Below are positions 9,698-16,886 of a DNA stretch of 25,042 nt, piece by piece. The stretch is taken from NCBI GenBank assembly GCA_004322325.1, contig SCTP01000343.1, positions 1 through 25,042 on the forward strand, read 5' to 3'. Within the stretch, counting starts at the first letter, position 1; each line of letters starts with the position of its first letter. The position numbers were made by a program, and so were the translations under genes. This DNA comes from Gammaproteobacteria bacterium (GTDB taxonomy: Bacteria > Pseudomonadota > Gammaproteobacteria > DSM-16500). The notes beneath the pieces are model-generated. The model was not told the origin of the DNA and searched no databases. It saw only the letters and a list, made by a program, of their open reading frames with translations.

Positions 9698-11080
9698 ATG
9701 AAACCGATTTCATTATTTGCTCTATGCTTAGGCTTTTTCATGGTGATTATGGATGTGACTATCATTAACGTTGCTTTGCCAACATTAGCAATCGACTTAC
9801 ACACCACTGTTTCTTGGTTACAATGGATTGTCGATGGTTACACGCTAAGCTTTGCTGGTCTTTTATTAACCGCAGGTCATCTAAGTGATCAATTTAATAC
9901 TAAAACATTATTTAGATTAGGCGTTATTATTTTTGCATTAACATCGTTGGTTTGTGGATTAGTCTCTTCACCTTTGTTATTAACAACATTCAGATTATTA
10001 CAAGGAATTGCTGCTGCGATTATCGTACCCACCTCCTTGGCTCTCATTCACATAGGATTTAGCGAGCAAACAGCTCGTTCAAAAGCGATTGCTATTTGGG
10101 CGACGACAGGAGGCATAGCCGCTGCCATGGGTCCTGTGACAGGTGCTATTTTGACGAGTGCCTTGAGTTGGCGAGCCGTATTTTTTGTGAATGTGCCGAT
10201 TGCGCTTATCTGCTTATGGTTAACTAAAAAAGATATCAAAGTAAAAGATCAACGCATTCTTAAAAGTTTTGATTGGCCAGGACAAGCTTTCGCCATTCTC
10301 AGCATTGCGACCCTTGCATTAGCCATCATTGAAGCGGGGCACTTAGGTTGGAAGGCGCCACTCGTCATGGCTAGCTTTGTTATTTTTTCTTTTTCCACAC
10401 TGATATTTATTGCCATCGAAACTCGTAGCAAAGCACCCATGCTACCATTAACTTTTTTTGCAGTACCCACTTTTACTATTGGCATTATATGCGGCTTACT
10501 GCTTAATTTTGGGGTCTACGGAGAATTTTTTATTTTGCCTCTATACTTTCAACATCTACGTGGGTATAGTACGTTGATTACCGGACTTGCCCTCACCCCG
10601 TTAACCATTATTATGCCAATCGCATCTTATTTATCCGGTAGATTAATTCATCGTATTGGCGTTAAGTGGACGGCACTATTCGGATTACTCCTAGCAACAA
10701 TTGGTTTTCTCTGCTTATTAATTGCTGGCGAGCATTCACCCGCTTATTATTACTTCATCTTACCACTCTTAATCGTAGGACTTGGTGTTCCAATGGCGAT
10801 GCCAGCATTAACGGTTATCGTCATGCATTCAGTCACAAGTGATTCGGTAGGTTTGGCTTCTGGTGCATTTAATGCGAGTCGACAACTTGGCAGCTTGTTA
10901 GGAGTTGCCCTCTTCGGCAGTATTATTGCTAGTACACCACGGTTTATTGTTGGTATGCACATTACTTTATATATAGGTATAGCGACTTATTTACTCGCTG
11001 TTTTTCTGATGGGCTCACTGCTAAGAAAAGGCGCGGGAGAAAAGCGACAGGTTACCGCAGCTTTAGTGAAACAAAATTAA
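9698..11080 (+). CDS. MFS drug exporter, DHA2 (EmrB/QacA) type
   Basis: 460 residues of largely hydrophobic sequence with roughly 13-14 membrane spans, the size and pattern of 14-TMS proton-driven drug exporters of the inner membrane. The first helix has the family signature DVTIINVALPTL, followed by WIVDGYTLSFAGLLLTAGHL and a loop of the SDQFNTK kind; motif C is recognisable near residues 135-150 (GGIAAAMGPVTGAIL). AAGGA (9686-9690) lies 7 nt before the ATG. It is the first gene of the plus-strand operon, followed after 15 nt by the PKS acyltransferase, so export of (and self-protection from) the polyketide is the likely role. Substrate is inferred from position only. Confidence 0.9.
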   Translation: MKPISLFALCLGFFMVIMDVTIINVALPTLAIDLHTTVSWLQWIVDGYTLSFAGLLLTAGHLSDQFNTKTLFRLGVIIFALTSLVCGLVSSPLLLTTFRLLQGIAAAIIVPTSLALIHIGFSEQTARSKAIAIWATTGGIAAAMGPVTGAILTSALSWRAVFFVNVPIALICLWLTKKDIKVKDQRILKSFDWPGQAFAILSIATLALAIIEAGHLGWKAPLVMASFVIFSFSTLIFIAIETRSKAPMLPLTFFAVPTFTIGIICGLLLNFGVYGEFFILPLYFQHLRGYSTLITGLALTPLTIIMPIASYLSGRLIHRIGVKWTALFGLLLATIGFLCLLIAGEHSPAYYYFILPLLIVGLGVPMAMPALTVIVMHSVTSDSVGLASGAFNASRQLGSLLGVALFGSIIASTPRFIVGMHITLYIGIATYLLAVFLMGSLLRKGAGEKRQVTAALVKQN

Positions 11081-11095
11081 TAAAAGGAAATAGAA

Positions 11096-11941
11096 ATGAA
11101 AGTATACGTTTTTCCTGGTCAAGGGTCACAAAGTATAGGAATGGGTAAAGGTTTATTTGATGAATATAAAGATTATATTGATCGAGCGGATGAAATTTTA
11201 GGTTATTCGACTCAAAAGCTCTGCTTAGAAGATCCTCAAAGAGTGTTATCAAAAACTGAATTTACTCAACCTTCATTATATATAGTCAATGCTCTTCATT
11301 ATTTAAAACATACACAAGAAGGAGCTGAAAAGGCTGATTATCTGGCGGGACATAGTTTAGGTGAATATAATGCTCTCTTTGCTGCTGGCGCGTTTAGCTT
11401 TGAAACCGGATTGCAATTGGTAAAAAAACGTGGCGAGTTAATGAGTAAAGTTTCTGGTGGGGGGATGGCAGCAGTTTTAGGAGTTGACTACTCCGAAATT
11501 AAAAAAATTCTTTGTTCGAACGCTTTAGATGCGATTGATATTGCAAATTATAATTCAGTCACTCAAACGGTATTATCAGGACCCGTTGAGGAGTTAAAAA
11601 AATTAGAAGTTATTCTTGAAGATAACGATATTATGTTTATTCCTCTACCTGTTAGCGCGCCCTTTCATTCCCGTTATATGAAAGAGGTAGTGAATGAATA
11701 TGAGTCATTTTTAAATAAATTCACTTTTAACACGTTAAAAACGCCTGTGATTTCTAATATATCCGCTAGACCTTATGAAAATAATGAGATTGTTTATAAC
11801 CTGAAAGAGCAACTGTCAAGTTCAGTACAATGGTTAGAAACAATTCGTTATTTGCGGTCTAAAGGCGAGTTTCAGTTTAAAGAGCTAGGGCCAGGTAATG
11901 TGTTAGAAAAACTAATTAAAAATATAGCCATTGGGAAATAG
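11096..11941 (+). CDS. Free-standing malonyl-type acyltransferase for the PKS (trans-AT)
   Basis: 281 residues, the usual size of a discrete FabD-like AT. Starts VFPGQGSQ; nucleophile Ser87 in AGHSLGEY; Arg112 in KKRGEL, the position that binds the malonyl carboxylate; catalytic His191 in APFHSRYM. The stretch NALFAAGAFSFETGLQLV after the Ser is typical of the stand-alone ATs of trans-AT PKSs rather than of housekeeping FabD. It should transfer malonyl units from CoA to the ACPs of the AT-less megasynthases encoded divergently. AAAGGA precedes the ATG, and the stop is 3 nt from the next start. Some homologues act instead as acyl hydrolases; the conserved Arg favours malonyl transfer. Confidence 0.92.
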   Translation: MKVYVFPGQGSQSIGMGKGLFDEYKDYIDRADEILGYSTQKLCLEDPQRVLSKTEFTQPSLYIVNALHYLKHTQEGAEKADYLAGHSLGEYNALFAAGAFSFETGLQLVKKRGELMSKVSGGGMAAVLGVDYSEIKKILCSNALDAIDIANYNSVTQTVLSGPVEELKKLEVILEDNDIMFIPLPVSAPFHSRYMKEVVNEYESFLNKFTFNTLKTPVISNISARPYENNEIVYNLKEQLSSSVQWLETIRYLRSKGEFQFKELGPGNVLEKLIKNIAIGK

Positions 11942-11944
11942 AAT

Positions 11945-12640
11945 ATGGACGTATACGTTAATTTTTGTGATTATATTCTCTATATCGTATCAAATGCACT
12001 TGGTAAAGAAGTGCGAGAACTACACCTAGATTCTCCCATCAGTCAATTGGGCTTAGATTCTATGGCGATCATTAAAATAATCTCCAGTATCAATAAAGCA
12101 TTTAAGCTGGAATTATCACCTGTGACTCTCTACGGACATAAAACGATAAGAGATATTACAAGTGATTTATATAATCGTTTTGGAGATAAAATTAACATAA
12201 GCATCCCCGAAATTAATTATCCTCAGCAAACTCAAAGAGATTATTTACTAGTTTTTTCTGCTTTCAACAAAGAGTTACTTTTAAACACGCTTCGTAATAT
12301 CGCTTATTATCTCAAAGACAATATAAATGATCACAGCTTAATTGCAAATCTAGAAAAAAAGTTGATGTCTACTTGCAAGCCAGAAAAAGAACGTTTAGCC
12401 ATTATTGCTCGTGACAATGTCAGCCTGCTGAGAGAAATTAATCATTTTATTTCAGGACAGCTTAATGAACAGATTTATATCGGTGAGATGAGGGATAATA
12501 GCCATAACATTACGATATTCGCTGCATGCGATAAAGCCAAAATGTTCATAAAAAATCACCTCTTGCGTGGGGAGGTAAAAAAATTAGCGGTGCTATGGTC
12601 ATTAGGAATTGAAATGGATTGGTCGGGATGTATAACTTAA
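11945..12640 (+). CDS. Stand-alone ACP fused to an orphan KS-AT linker (AT-docking-like) domain
   Basis: 231 residues. Residues 1-80 are an acyl carrier protein with phosphopantetheine Ser in LGLDSMAIIKI (about residue 39). Residues about 95-231 have no catalytic motif but line up with the post-KS linker of the neighbouring synthase (4973-9574, residues about 810-920): YLLVFSAFNKELLLNTLRN against NLFIFSAKTENALKRYIKS, ERLAIIARD against FRLAVIAHD, QIYIGE against SVYYGN, and LAVLWSLGIEMDW against LAQLWILGANIDW. In PKSs this linker follows a KS; here no KS precedes it. It may dock the adjacent discrete AT so that this ACP is loaded. The ACP and linker similarity are seen; the role is inferred. 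Encoded 3 nt after the AT gene. Confidence 0.85.
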   Translation: MDVYVNFCDYILYIVSNALGKEVRELHLDSPISQLGLDSMAIIKIISSINKAFKLELSPVTLYGHKTIRDITSDLYNRFGDKINISIPEINYPQQTQRDYLLVFSAFNKELLLNTLRNIAYYLKDNINDHSLIANLEKKLMSTCKPEKERLAIIARDNVSLLREINHFISGQLNEQIYIGEMRDNSHNITIFAACDKAKMFIKNHLLRGEVKKLAVLWSLGIEMDWSGCIT

Positions 12641-13455
12641 TTAAATCTATACTGGTTATAATAGGGATGGCTATATTACAGTTATCGATATATGATCTTT
12701 TTTTAAAGCCTATTATTACAACATGGGGTGCTTCTAAAGAAGAAGTATCGATGCGCATGGTTGGCGATGATAAAAATCTCACTATTACTTCCACGCGGGC
12801 TATCTCAATCAATGCTTCAAAATCTGACGTTTGGAAGTGGCTAATACAATTAGGGGCGGATAGAGGAGGGTTTTATAGTTATGATTTTATTGAAAAAGCG
12901 ATGGGGTATAAAACACGTCATCAGGATTTAATTAAGCCTGAATTTAAGAAAATAGAAACAGGGGATCTTGTCCGAGGATCCATTGATGAAAAGAGCAGTA
13001 TCATTCCTTATAACTTTCGAGTGCTTTATGTCAAGCCAGAAGAAACATTTGTTTTAGATAAGTGGGGAATCTTTTTACTAAAAGAAATAAATAGTCGACA
13101 GACGCGTTTGATTATTCGCACGCAAGAAGCAGTTGCGAACTATATAATGATTCCATTTCATTTTATCATGGAAAGACGAACCTTAATGGGCATTAAAGCG
13201 CGCGCTGAAGCGGGAGAAAATGTTCAATTGTCAGAGAGTAAAGATGTACTTTGGTTTTCAGCTATTGTCTTATCAGGGTTTCTAATTTGTTTTTTTATTT
13301 TTATTGCGCGTGGTTTTATCCAAAGTATTATCATACCTTTTATTTTTAGTTTGCTTTGGTCATGCTCACTACTGCTATTTGATCCAACGCCTTGGTATAG
13401 TATGAGTTTACTGCTCGTTATATGTGTCGCTATTTTAAATGTCATACGAACATGA
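12628..13455 (+). CDS. SRPBCC-fold protein with membrane segments, in the PKS operon
   Basis: 275 residues from the ATG at 12628, which overlaps the end of the ACP-linker gene (stop 12638-12640); a TTG at 12619 would add three residues, but the ATG with GGTCGGG just upstream is simpler. One N-terminal hydrophobic helix (about 5-27) is followed by a soluble START/SRPBCC-like region (about 50-200: AISINASKSDVWKWLIQLG, GGFYSYDFIEKAMGY, IETGDLVRG), then two or three C-terminal helices (about 208-272). SRPBCC folds form hydrophobic ligand pockets and include polyketide cyclases, but this membrane-linked subgroup has no function I can name. Position between the ACP and the PPTase suggests handling or cyclising of the polyketide at the membrane, or self-protection. 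Its stop overlaps the next start as ATGA. Confidence 0.75.
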   Translation: MYNLIKSILVIIGMAILQLSIYDLFLKPIITTWGASKEEVSMRMVGDDKNLTITSTRAISINASKSDVWKWLIQLGADRGGFYSYDFIEKAMGYKTRHQDLIKPEFKKIETGDLVRGSIDEKSSIIPYNFRVLYVKPEETFVLDKWGIFLLKEINSRQTRLIIRTQEAVANYIMIPFHFIMERRTLMGIKARAEAGENVQLSESKDVLWFSAIVLSGFLICFFIFIARGFIQSIIIPFIFSLLWSCSLLLFDPTPWYSMSLLLVICVAILNVIRT

Positions 13456-14147
13456 GTGACCCATTTATTTCTTTTCAGGAAAAAATTGAAGTACCTCATT
13501 TAGATAAGCTTTATCTATATGCCTGTCAATATGATAGATCGGTTTATCATCCAAGCTTGTTTGATCAATACGGTATTATCTATGCTGAATCTATCCATCG
13601 AGCTGTCAATAAACGTCAGGCTGAGTACTTAGCCGGACGTTATTGCGCCAGGGTAGCTTTAAAAGAATTGGGAGTAAAAGTACTTGATATACCAACGGGT
13701 CAGCATCGAAATCCGATATGGCCTAAAGGTGTAGTTGGCTCAATTACTCATACTGTAGATAAAGCGTATGCTGCGGTAGGGTATTGCACCCAATTTAACT
13801 GTATTGGTGTTGATTATGAGCAAATAGTTACACCTAAAGTAGCAAATAATATTAAGGCCATGATTGTTAATGATAAGGAGCATAGCTTACTCATTCACTC
13901 TGAATTTGATTTTGAAACGGCATTAACCATAGTATTTTCTGCTAAAGAAAGTTTGTTTAAGGCGCTTTATCCGTGCGTTGGTCAGTACTTTGATTTCTCC
14001 GCGGCGGAAATAATTACTATTTCAAAGAAAGAGCAAAGATTTGAACTTAGGCTTTGCCAGTCATTAAATAAACAATTGGTAATGGGGAGTTGTTTCGGTG
14101 GATGGTTTCAAGTGAAAGCTGCGAATGTATTAACCGTGATAGGCTGA
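13452..14147 (+). CDS. 4'-phosphopantetheinyl transferase, Sfp/EntD type
   Basis: 231 residues from ATG 13452, which overlaps the preceding TGA as ATGA; an upstream in-frame ATG (13422) would lie deep inside the previous gene. Transfers phosphopantetheine from CoA to the conserved Ser of the carrier domains. Family motifs: RQAEYLAGRYCAR (about 55-67), PIWPKGVVGSITHT (88-101), magnesium-binding GVDYE (119-123, Asp121 and Glu123) and FSAKESLFKALYP (162-174, Glu166, Lys170). It ends the plus-strand operon and should activate the ACPs of the three PKSs and of the ACP-linker protein. Clear family assignment; partner choice is from context. Confidence 0.93.
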   Translation: MSDPFISFQEKIEVPHLDKLYLYACQYDRSVYHPSLFDQYGIIYAESIHRAVNKRQAEYLAGRYCARVALKELGVKVLDIPTGQHRNPIWPKGVVGSITHTVDKAYAAVGYCTQFNCIGVDYEQIVTPKVANNIKAMIVNDKEHSLLIHSEFDFETALTIVFSAKESLFKALYPCVGQYFDFSAAEIITISKKEQRFELRLCQSLNKQLVMGSCFGGWFQVKAANVLTVIG

Positions 14148-14231
14148 ATAAAATTCCCATATCGCACACATATCTAATTTATCAACTAACCTTACACGGG
14201 CTATTATTAGAAACTAAAAAAATAACAAAAT

Positions 14232-14318
14232 TGTCATTGCGAGCGAAGCGTGGCAATCCATAAGCGTTTTATCTAAGCAAAAGCTTTGGATTGCTGCATC
14301 GCTACGATTCTCGTGCAG
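14232..14318. repeat. Imperfect palindromic repeat (MITE/REP-like) between convergent genes
   Basis: The left arm starts TTGTCATTGCGAGCGAAGCG and reaches GCAATCCA (14253-14260). The right arm starts TGGATTGC (14287-14294) and continues as a diverged complement of the left (CATCGCTACGATTCTCGTGCA). The left arm has the look of a dispersed palindrome I know from several intracellular gammaproteobacteria and rickettsiae. It sits in the 185-bp gap between the ends of the PPTase and cupin genes. It could fold as an RNA hairpin and serve as a two-way terminator, though it has no clean U-tract. The rest of the gap shows nothing recognisable. Confidence 0.6.
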
Positions 14319-14332
14319 ATTTAAAATCACAT

Positions 14333-14695
14333 TCAGGTTACTGCAACTTCAGCAATCGGAGTCCAAGCAGGAGTAGATATAGTCAATAAATGTAACGTTT
14401 TATCTGAGTTATTCATTAATTGATGGGTAGTATTTCTCTCAATTAAAATCACATCGTTCTTATTAATCTCTATTATCTTATTATTGAGTAAAATTTCTGC
14501 CCGCCCGTCCAAAACATAATAAACTTCGATCATATTCGGATGATAATGCTTAGACGTAGAAGCATTTGAAGGTAATTCAAGGTAGGCAACACTAACTTCA
14601 TTTGTATTTCCAGCATGCGTACCAATTAATTCATATATTCTTTCTGATAAAGCACCTAGAATAGGTATACACTTGTTTTTGTTATTTATAAACAT
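14333..14695 (-). CDS. Small single-domain cupin protein
   Basis: 120 residues, a typical one-domain cupin. Motif 1 is KHYHPNMIEVYYVLDGRAEI (about 49-68): two His and a Glu give a normal metal site. Motif 2 is NDVILIERNTTHQLMN (about 80-95), with the fourth ligand His. Small cupins of this kind include isomerases, dioxygenases and small-molecule sensors; nothing here fixes the reaction. GGAGG lies just upstream of the ATG. It is the last gene of the minus-strand run after the EamA transporter and a possible 29-residue ORF. Confidence 0.85.
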   Translation of the reverse strand: MFINNKNKCIPILGALSERIYELIGTHAGNTNEVSVAYLELPSNASTSKHYHPNMIEVYYVLDGRAEILLNNKIIEINKNDVILIERNTTHQLMNNSDKTLHLLTISTPAWTPIAEVAVT

Positions 14696-14718
14696 TCTTA
14701 TTCCTCCAAAGTTTGGCT

Positions 14719-14808
14719 TTAAATTTTAACACTGTGATGGGGATTTCTTGCTAGAGAAAAAAGGGCATTATTTGCAGTGACAACACGAATCATTGTTATT
14801 TTTTTCAT
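14719..14808 (-). CDS. Possible 29-residue ORF between transporter and cupin genes
   Basis: Beginning 10 nt after the EamA transporter stop, AGGTG lies 5 nt before an ATG that opens a 29-codon frame (start MKKITMIRVVTANNALFSLA, end HHSVKI). It finishes 23 nt upstream of the cupin start and fills most of the 123-bp gap. I recognise no family. It could be a real small protein, a leader peptide linking translation of the two neighbours, or the remnant of a longer gene. Support is only the SD and its placing. Confidence 0.3.
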   Translation of the reverse strand: MKKITMIRVVTANNALFSLARNPHHSVKI

Positions 14809-14818
14809 TTTTCACCTA

Positions 14819-15787
14819 TTATGGCGTGGACTTAGGAACAGCAATGCTTGCTTGTTGTATTTTTATCATTTTGTGGCGCTGATACAAATTATTTAAAATC
14901 AATGCTGTTACTGTAAACATGATTCCTAAAATTTGACCTCCCACAGGAACAACACCTTCCATTGTTGAAATAATGAACGCAGTAATAGGCACTACATCCA
15001 TAAAAAGCACTCCATTTAATGGGGTAATAATTCTATTACCTTGGTTCCAGCACAGTACACCAACAAAACCAGCTATTAAAGCCATATAAATTAATTCCGG
15101 AGAAATACTAATTAAAGTATTTGTAGAAGGCAATGTAATAATATGGGTAACAATCAAACCTGTGGTTATACTAAAAATAGTAGGTAGCCCAAATAAAATA
15201 CTCATCGTAGTATATTTAATCGGTGACCATTTTGAAAAATAAGTAGCACCAATAGTATAAATTACCCAGCATAATGCGCCCAAAATCATAAAAATATTGG
15301 CAACATAATTTTGTGTAGACGTAAAAATTAATAGGGGCGTTCCTTTGGTAATGACTAAAATAACTCCAAGAAATGATAATCCGATAAAAACAAATGAAAA
15401 ATTAGGCGGCCTAACGCCCTTCAAAACCCAATTAACTAAAAGACCAAGTAAAGGCATGGTAGCCATCATCATAGAAGCACTTAAAGCGCCTTCCGGCCCA
15501 GCTAATTTTTGTCCTAAGAAAACAAAAAAACCAAATCCTGCGAATCCAGCTGAACCAAAAAGCCATAATAGGAATTTATCTCCATCTATTTTAAATGATG
15601 GTAATCCTTCTTTAAAATACAAAAACGCTACAAAAACAACACCCGCGATAGAATAGCGCATGGCAGTAAAAGTAAATGGATCAATTTTTTGTAACGCATG
15701 TGTCATTATTGGAAACATACTACCCCAAGATAAAGTTGCCAGCAGACAGAAAACCACACCTGTAAAATAATTGTTCTTTTGCAACAT
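14819..15787 (-). CDS. EamA/DMT-superfamily transporter (10 TMS)
   Basis: 322 residues with about ten hydrophobic spans in two EamA repeats. The N-terminal repeat opens FCLLATLSWGSMFPIMTHALQKIDPFTFTAMRYS with the family pattern (W-G, then P..F...R), shown here in part: WGSMFPIM near residue 21 and FTFTAMRYSIAG near 38. A short charged C-tail follows the last helix. Members export amino acids and other metabolites across the inner membrane (RhtA, YdcZ and relatives). AAGGA is placed before the ATG. It follows the beta-lactamase-like gene by 12 nt. In this neighbourhood an amino-acid-derived substrate is plausible, but that is inference. Confidence 0.88.
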   Translation of the reverse strand: MLQKNNYFTGVVFCLLATLSWGSMFPIMTHALQKIDPFTFTAMRYSIAGVVFVAFLYFKEGLPSFKIDGDKFLLWLFGSAGFAGFGFFVFLGQKLAGPEGALSASMMMATMPLLGLLVNWVLKGVRPPNFSFVFIGLSFLGVILVITKGTPLLIFTSTQNYVANIFMILGALCWVIYTIGATYFSKWSPIKYTTMSILFGLPTIFSITTGLIVTHIITLPSTNTLISISPELIYMALIAGFVGVLCWNQGNRIITPLNGVLFMDVVPITAFIISTMEGVVPVGGQILGIMFTVTALILNNLYQRHKMIKIQQASIAVPKSTP

Positions 15788-15799
15788 AAATTTTTCCTT

Positions 15800-16882
15800 T
15801 TAATAACACTTATGTGATAGTAGTAACAAGTTCTTAATTAATTCTTTGGTAAAAGAACGATGAGGCCATAGTATTGTGAAATCATTTTGATTATACGTGT
15901 TAGATTGACTGATAATAACATTGCTTCTTATCACCGTATAAGCTGAAGTAAATCCATCCTTTGATACTCCAGGATACGTCAATACCTCACCATACGGTGA
16001 AATGTTCCATTTAAACACTGCGAGACCAAATTGAGGCGGTTTTGTGCCGGTAAATACGTAATATTGAGCGGGCGTATCAACAAACGAGGTAATCTCCTGA
16101 TATTGTTTCGCTGGTAATAGATCTTTGATAACAAATAAATGCCTAATAAATATTTCTAAATCATGTGCATTACTAACTAGACCACCAGATGCGTAAGTAT
16201 TATTAAAATTGGTCGTCTTGACTTGGCCATTTTGATATTCCTTCAATAATGAAGCTTGAGAATTATTGGGGAAATAAATACTACTTAGATGCAAGGGTGA
16301 GGTAATTAATACTGATATAGCGTTACTTATTGATTTTTGAGTGATTTTTTCGATTAATATACCAAGTAATTGATAGCTAACATTGGAATATTGCCATTTT
16401 CCTGTCAATGCTGGATTATATTTTTCATATGCACTACGCACTTGCTGTAATGGAGCAGCAGAATCACCAACCTCTTCTACATCATTAAAACCAGCTGTCA
16501 TTTGCATCAATGATTTAACGGTGACATTTTTTAGCTTTGGGTACTGAGGTAAATATTTCGTTATCGAATTATTAATATTTAACTTTCCTTCTGCCTCTAG
16601 TTTTAACAAGACGACACTGATAAATGTTTTAGTAATACTGCCAATACCAAATTCTGTTTCTTCCGTCACTGGCTTGGCTAAGTGCTTATTGCTGTACCCA
16701 TAAAGATATATTTGATCATTGACTGCTAGAGCAGCTCCGACAATTCCATTCTTTTTTGCCCACTCATTAAAATAAGACTGCGTACGCGAAGAATCGTTAG
16801 CTACCGCTGATTGGTTAGCGAAAAATATTAATAAGATGAATATCCAGAAATTTTTCTTTGTCATAAAAAAAGTATACATCAT
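15800..16882 (-). CDS. Secreted class C beta-lactamase-fold serine hydrolase
   Basis: 360 residues. A signal peptide is evident (MTKKNFWIFILLIFFANQ, with likely cleavage after SAVA), so the enzyme acts in the periplasm; the MTKK Met at 16864 may be the true start, with the upstream ATGATG only an extension. Catalytic SxxK is SITK (about 82-85, in GIGSITKTF) and the YxN motif is YSN (about 165-167, in WQYSNVSY). The third motif, KTG or HxG in relatives, appears as KDG (in VSKDGFTSAY). This fold includes AmpC lactamases, DD-peptidases and many esterases; it need not destroy beta-lactams. It begins 4 nt after the citrate synthase stop, so the two are probably cotranscribed. Confidence 0.88.
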   Translation of the reverse strand: MMYTFFMTKKNFWIFILLIFFANQSAVANDSSRTQSYFNEWAKKNGIVGAALAVNDQIYLYGYSNKHLAKPVTEETEFGIGSITKTFISVVLLKLEAEGKLNINNSITKYLPQYPKLKNVTVKSLMQMTAGFNDVEEVGDSAAPLQQVRSAYEKYNPALTGKWQYSNVSYQLLGILIEKITQKSISNAISVLITSPLHLSSIYFPNNSQASLLKEYQNGQVKTTNFNNTYASGGLVSNAHDLEIFIRHLFVIKDLLPAKQYQEITSFVDTPAQYYVFTGTKPPQFGLAVFKWNISPYGEVLTYPGVSKDGFTSAYTVIRSNVIISQSNTYNQNDFTILWPHRSFTKELIKNLLLLSHKCY

Positions 16883-16886
16883 CTAG

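Noticed and set aside
12619..12627. TTG start adding three residues to the SRPBCC protein
   Set aside because: The ATG at 12628 is an ordinary start with a purine-rich stretch just before it.
13422..13451. Upstream ATG extending the PPTase by ten residues
   Set aside because: It would overlap the SRPBCC gene by 34 nt; the ATGA overlap at 13452 matches the packing of the rest of the operon.
15800..16882. True AmpC beta-lactamase giving drug resistance
   Set aside because: SxxK and YxN fit the fold, but the third motif is KDG and the wider family is mostly non-lactamase; resistance cannot be claimed.
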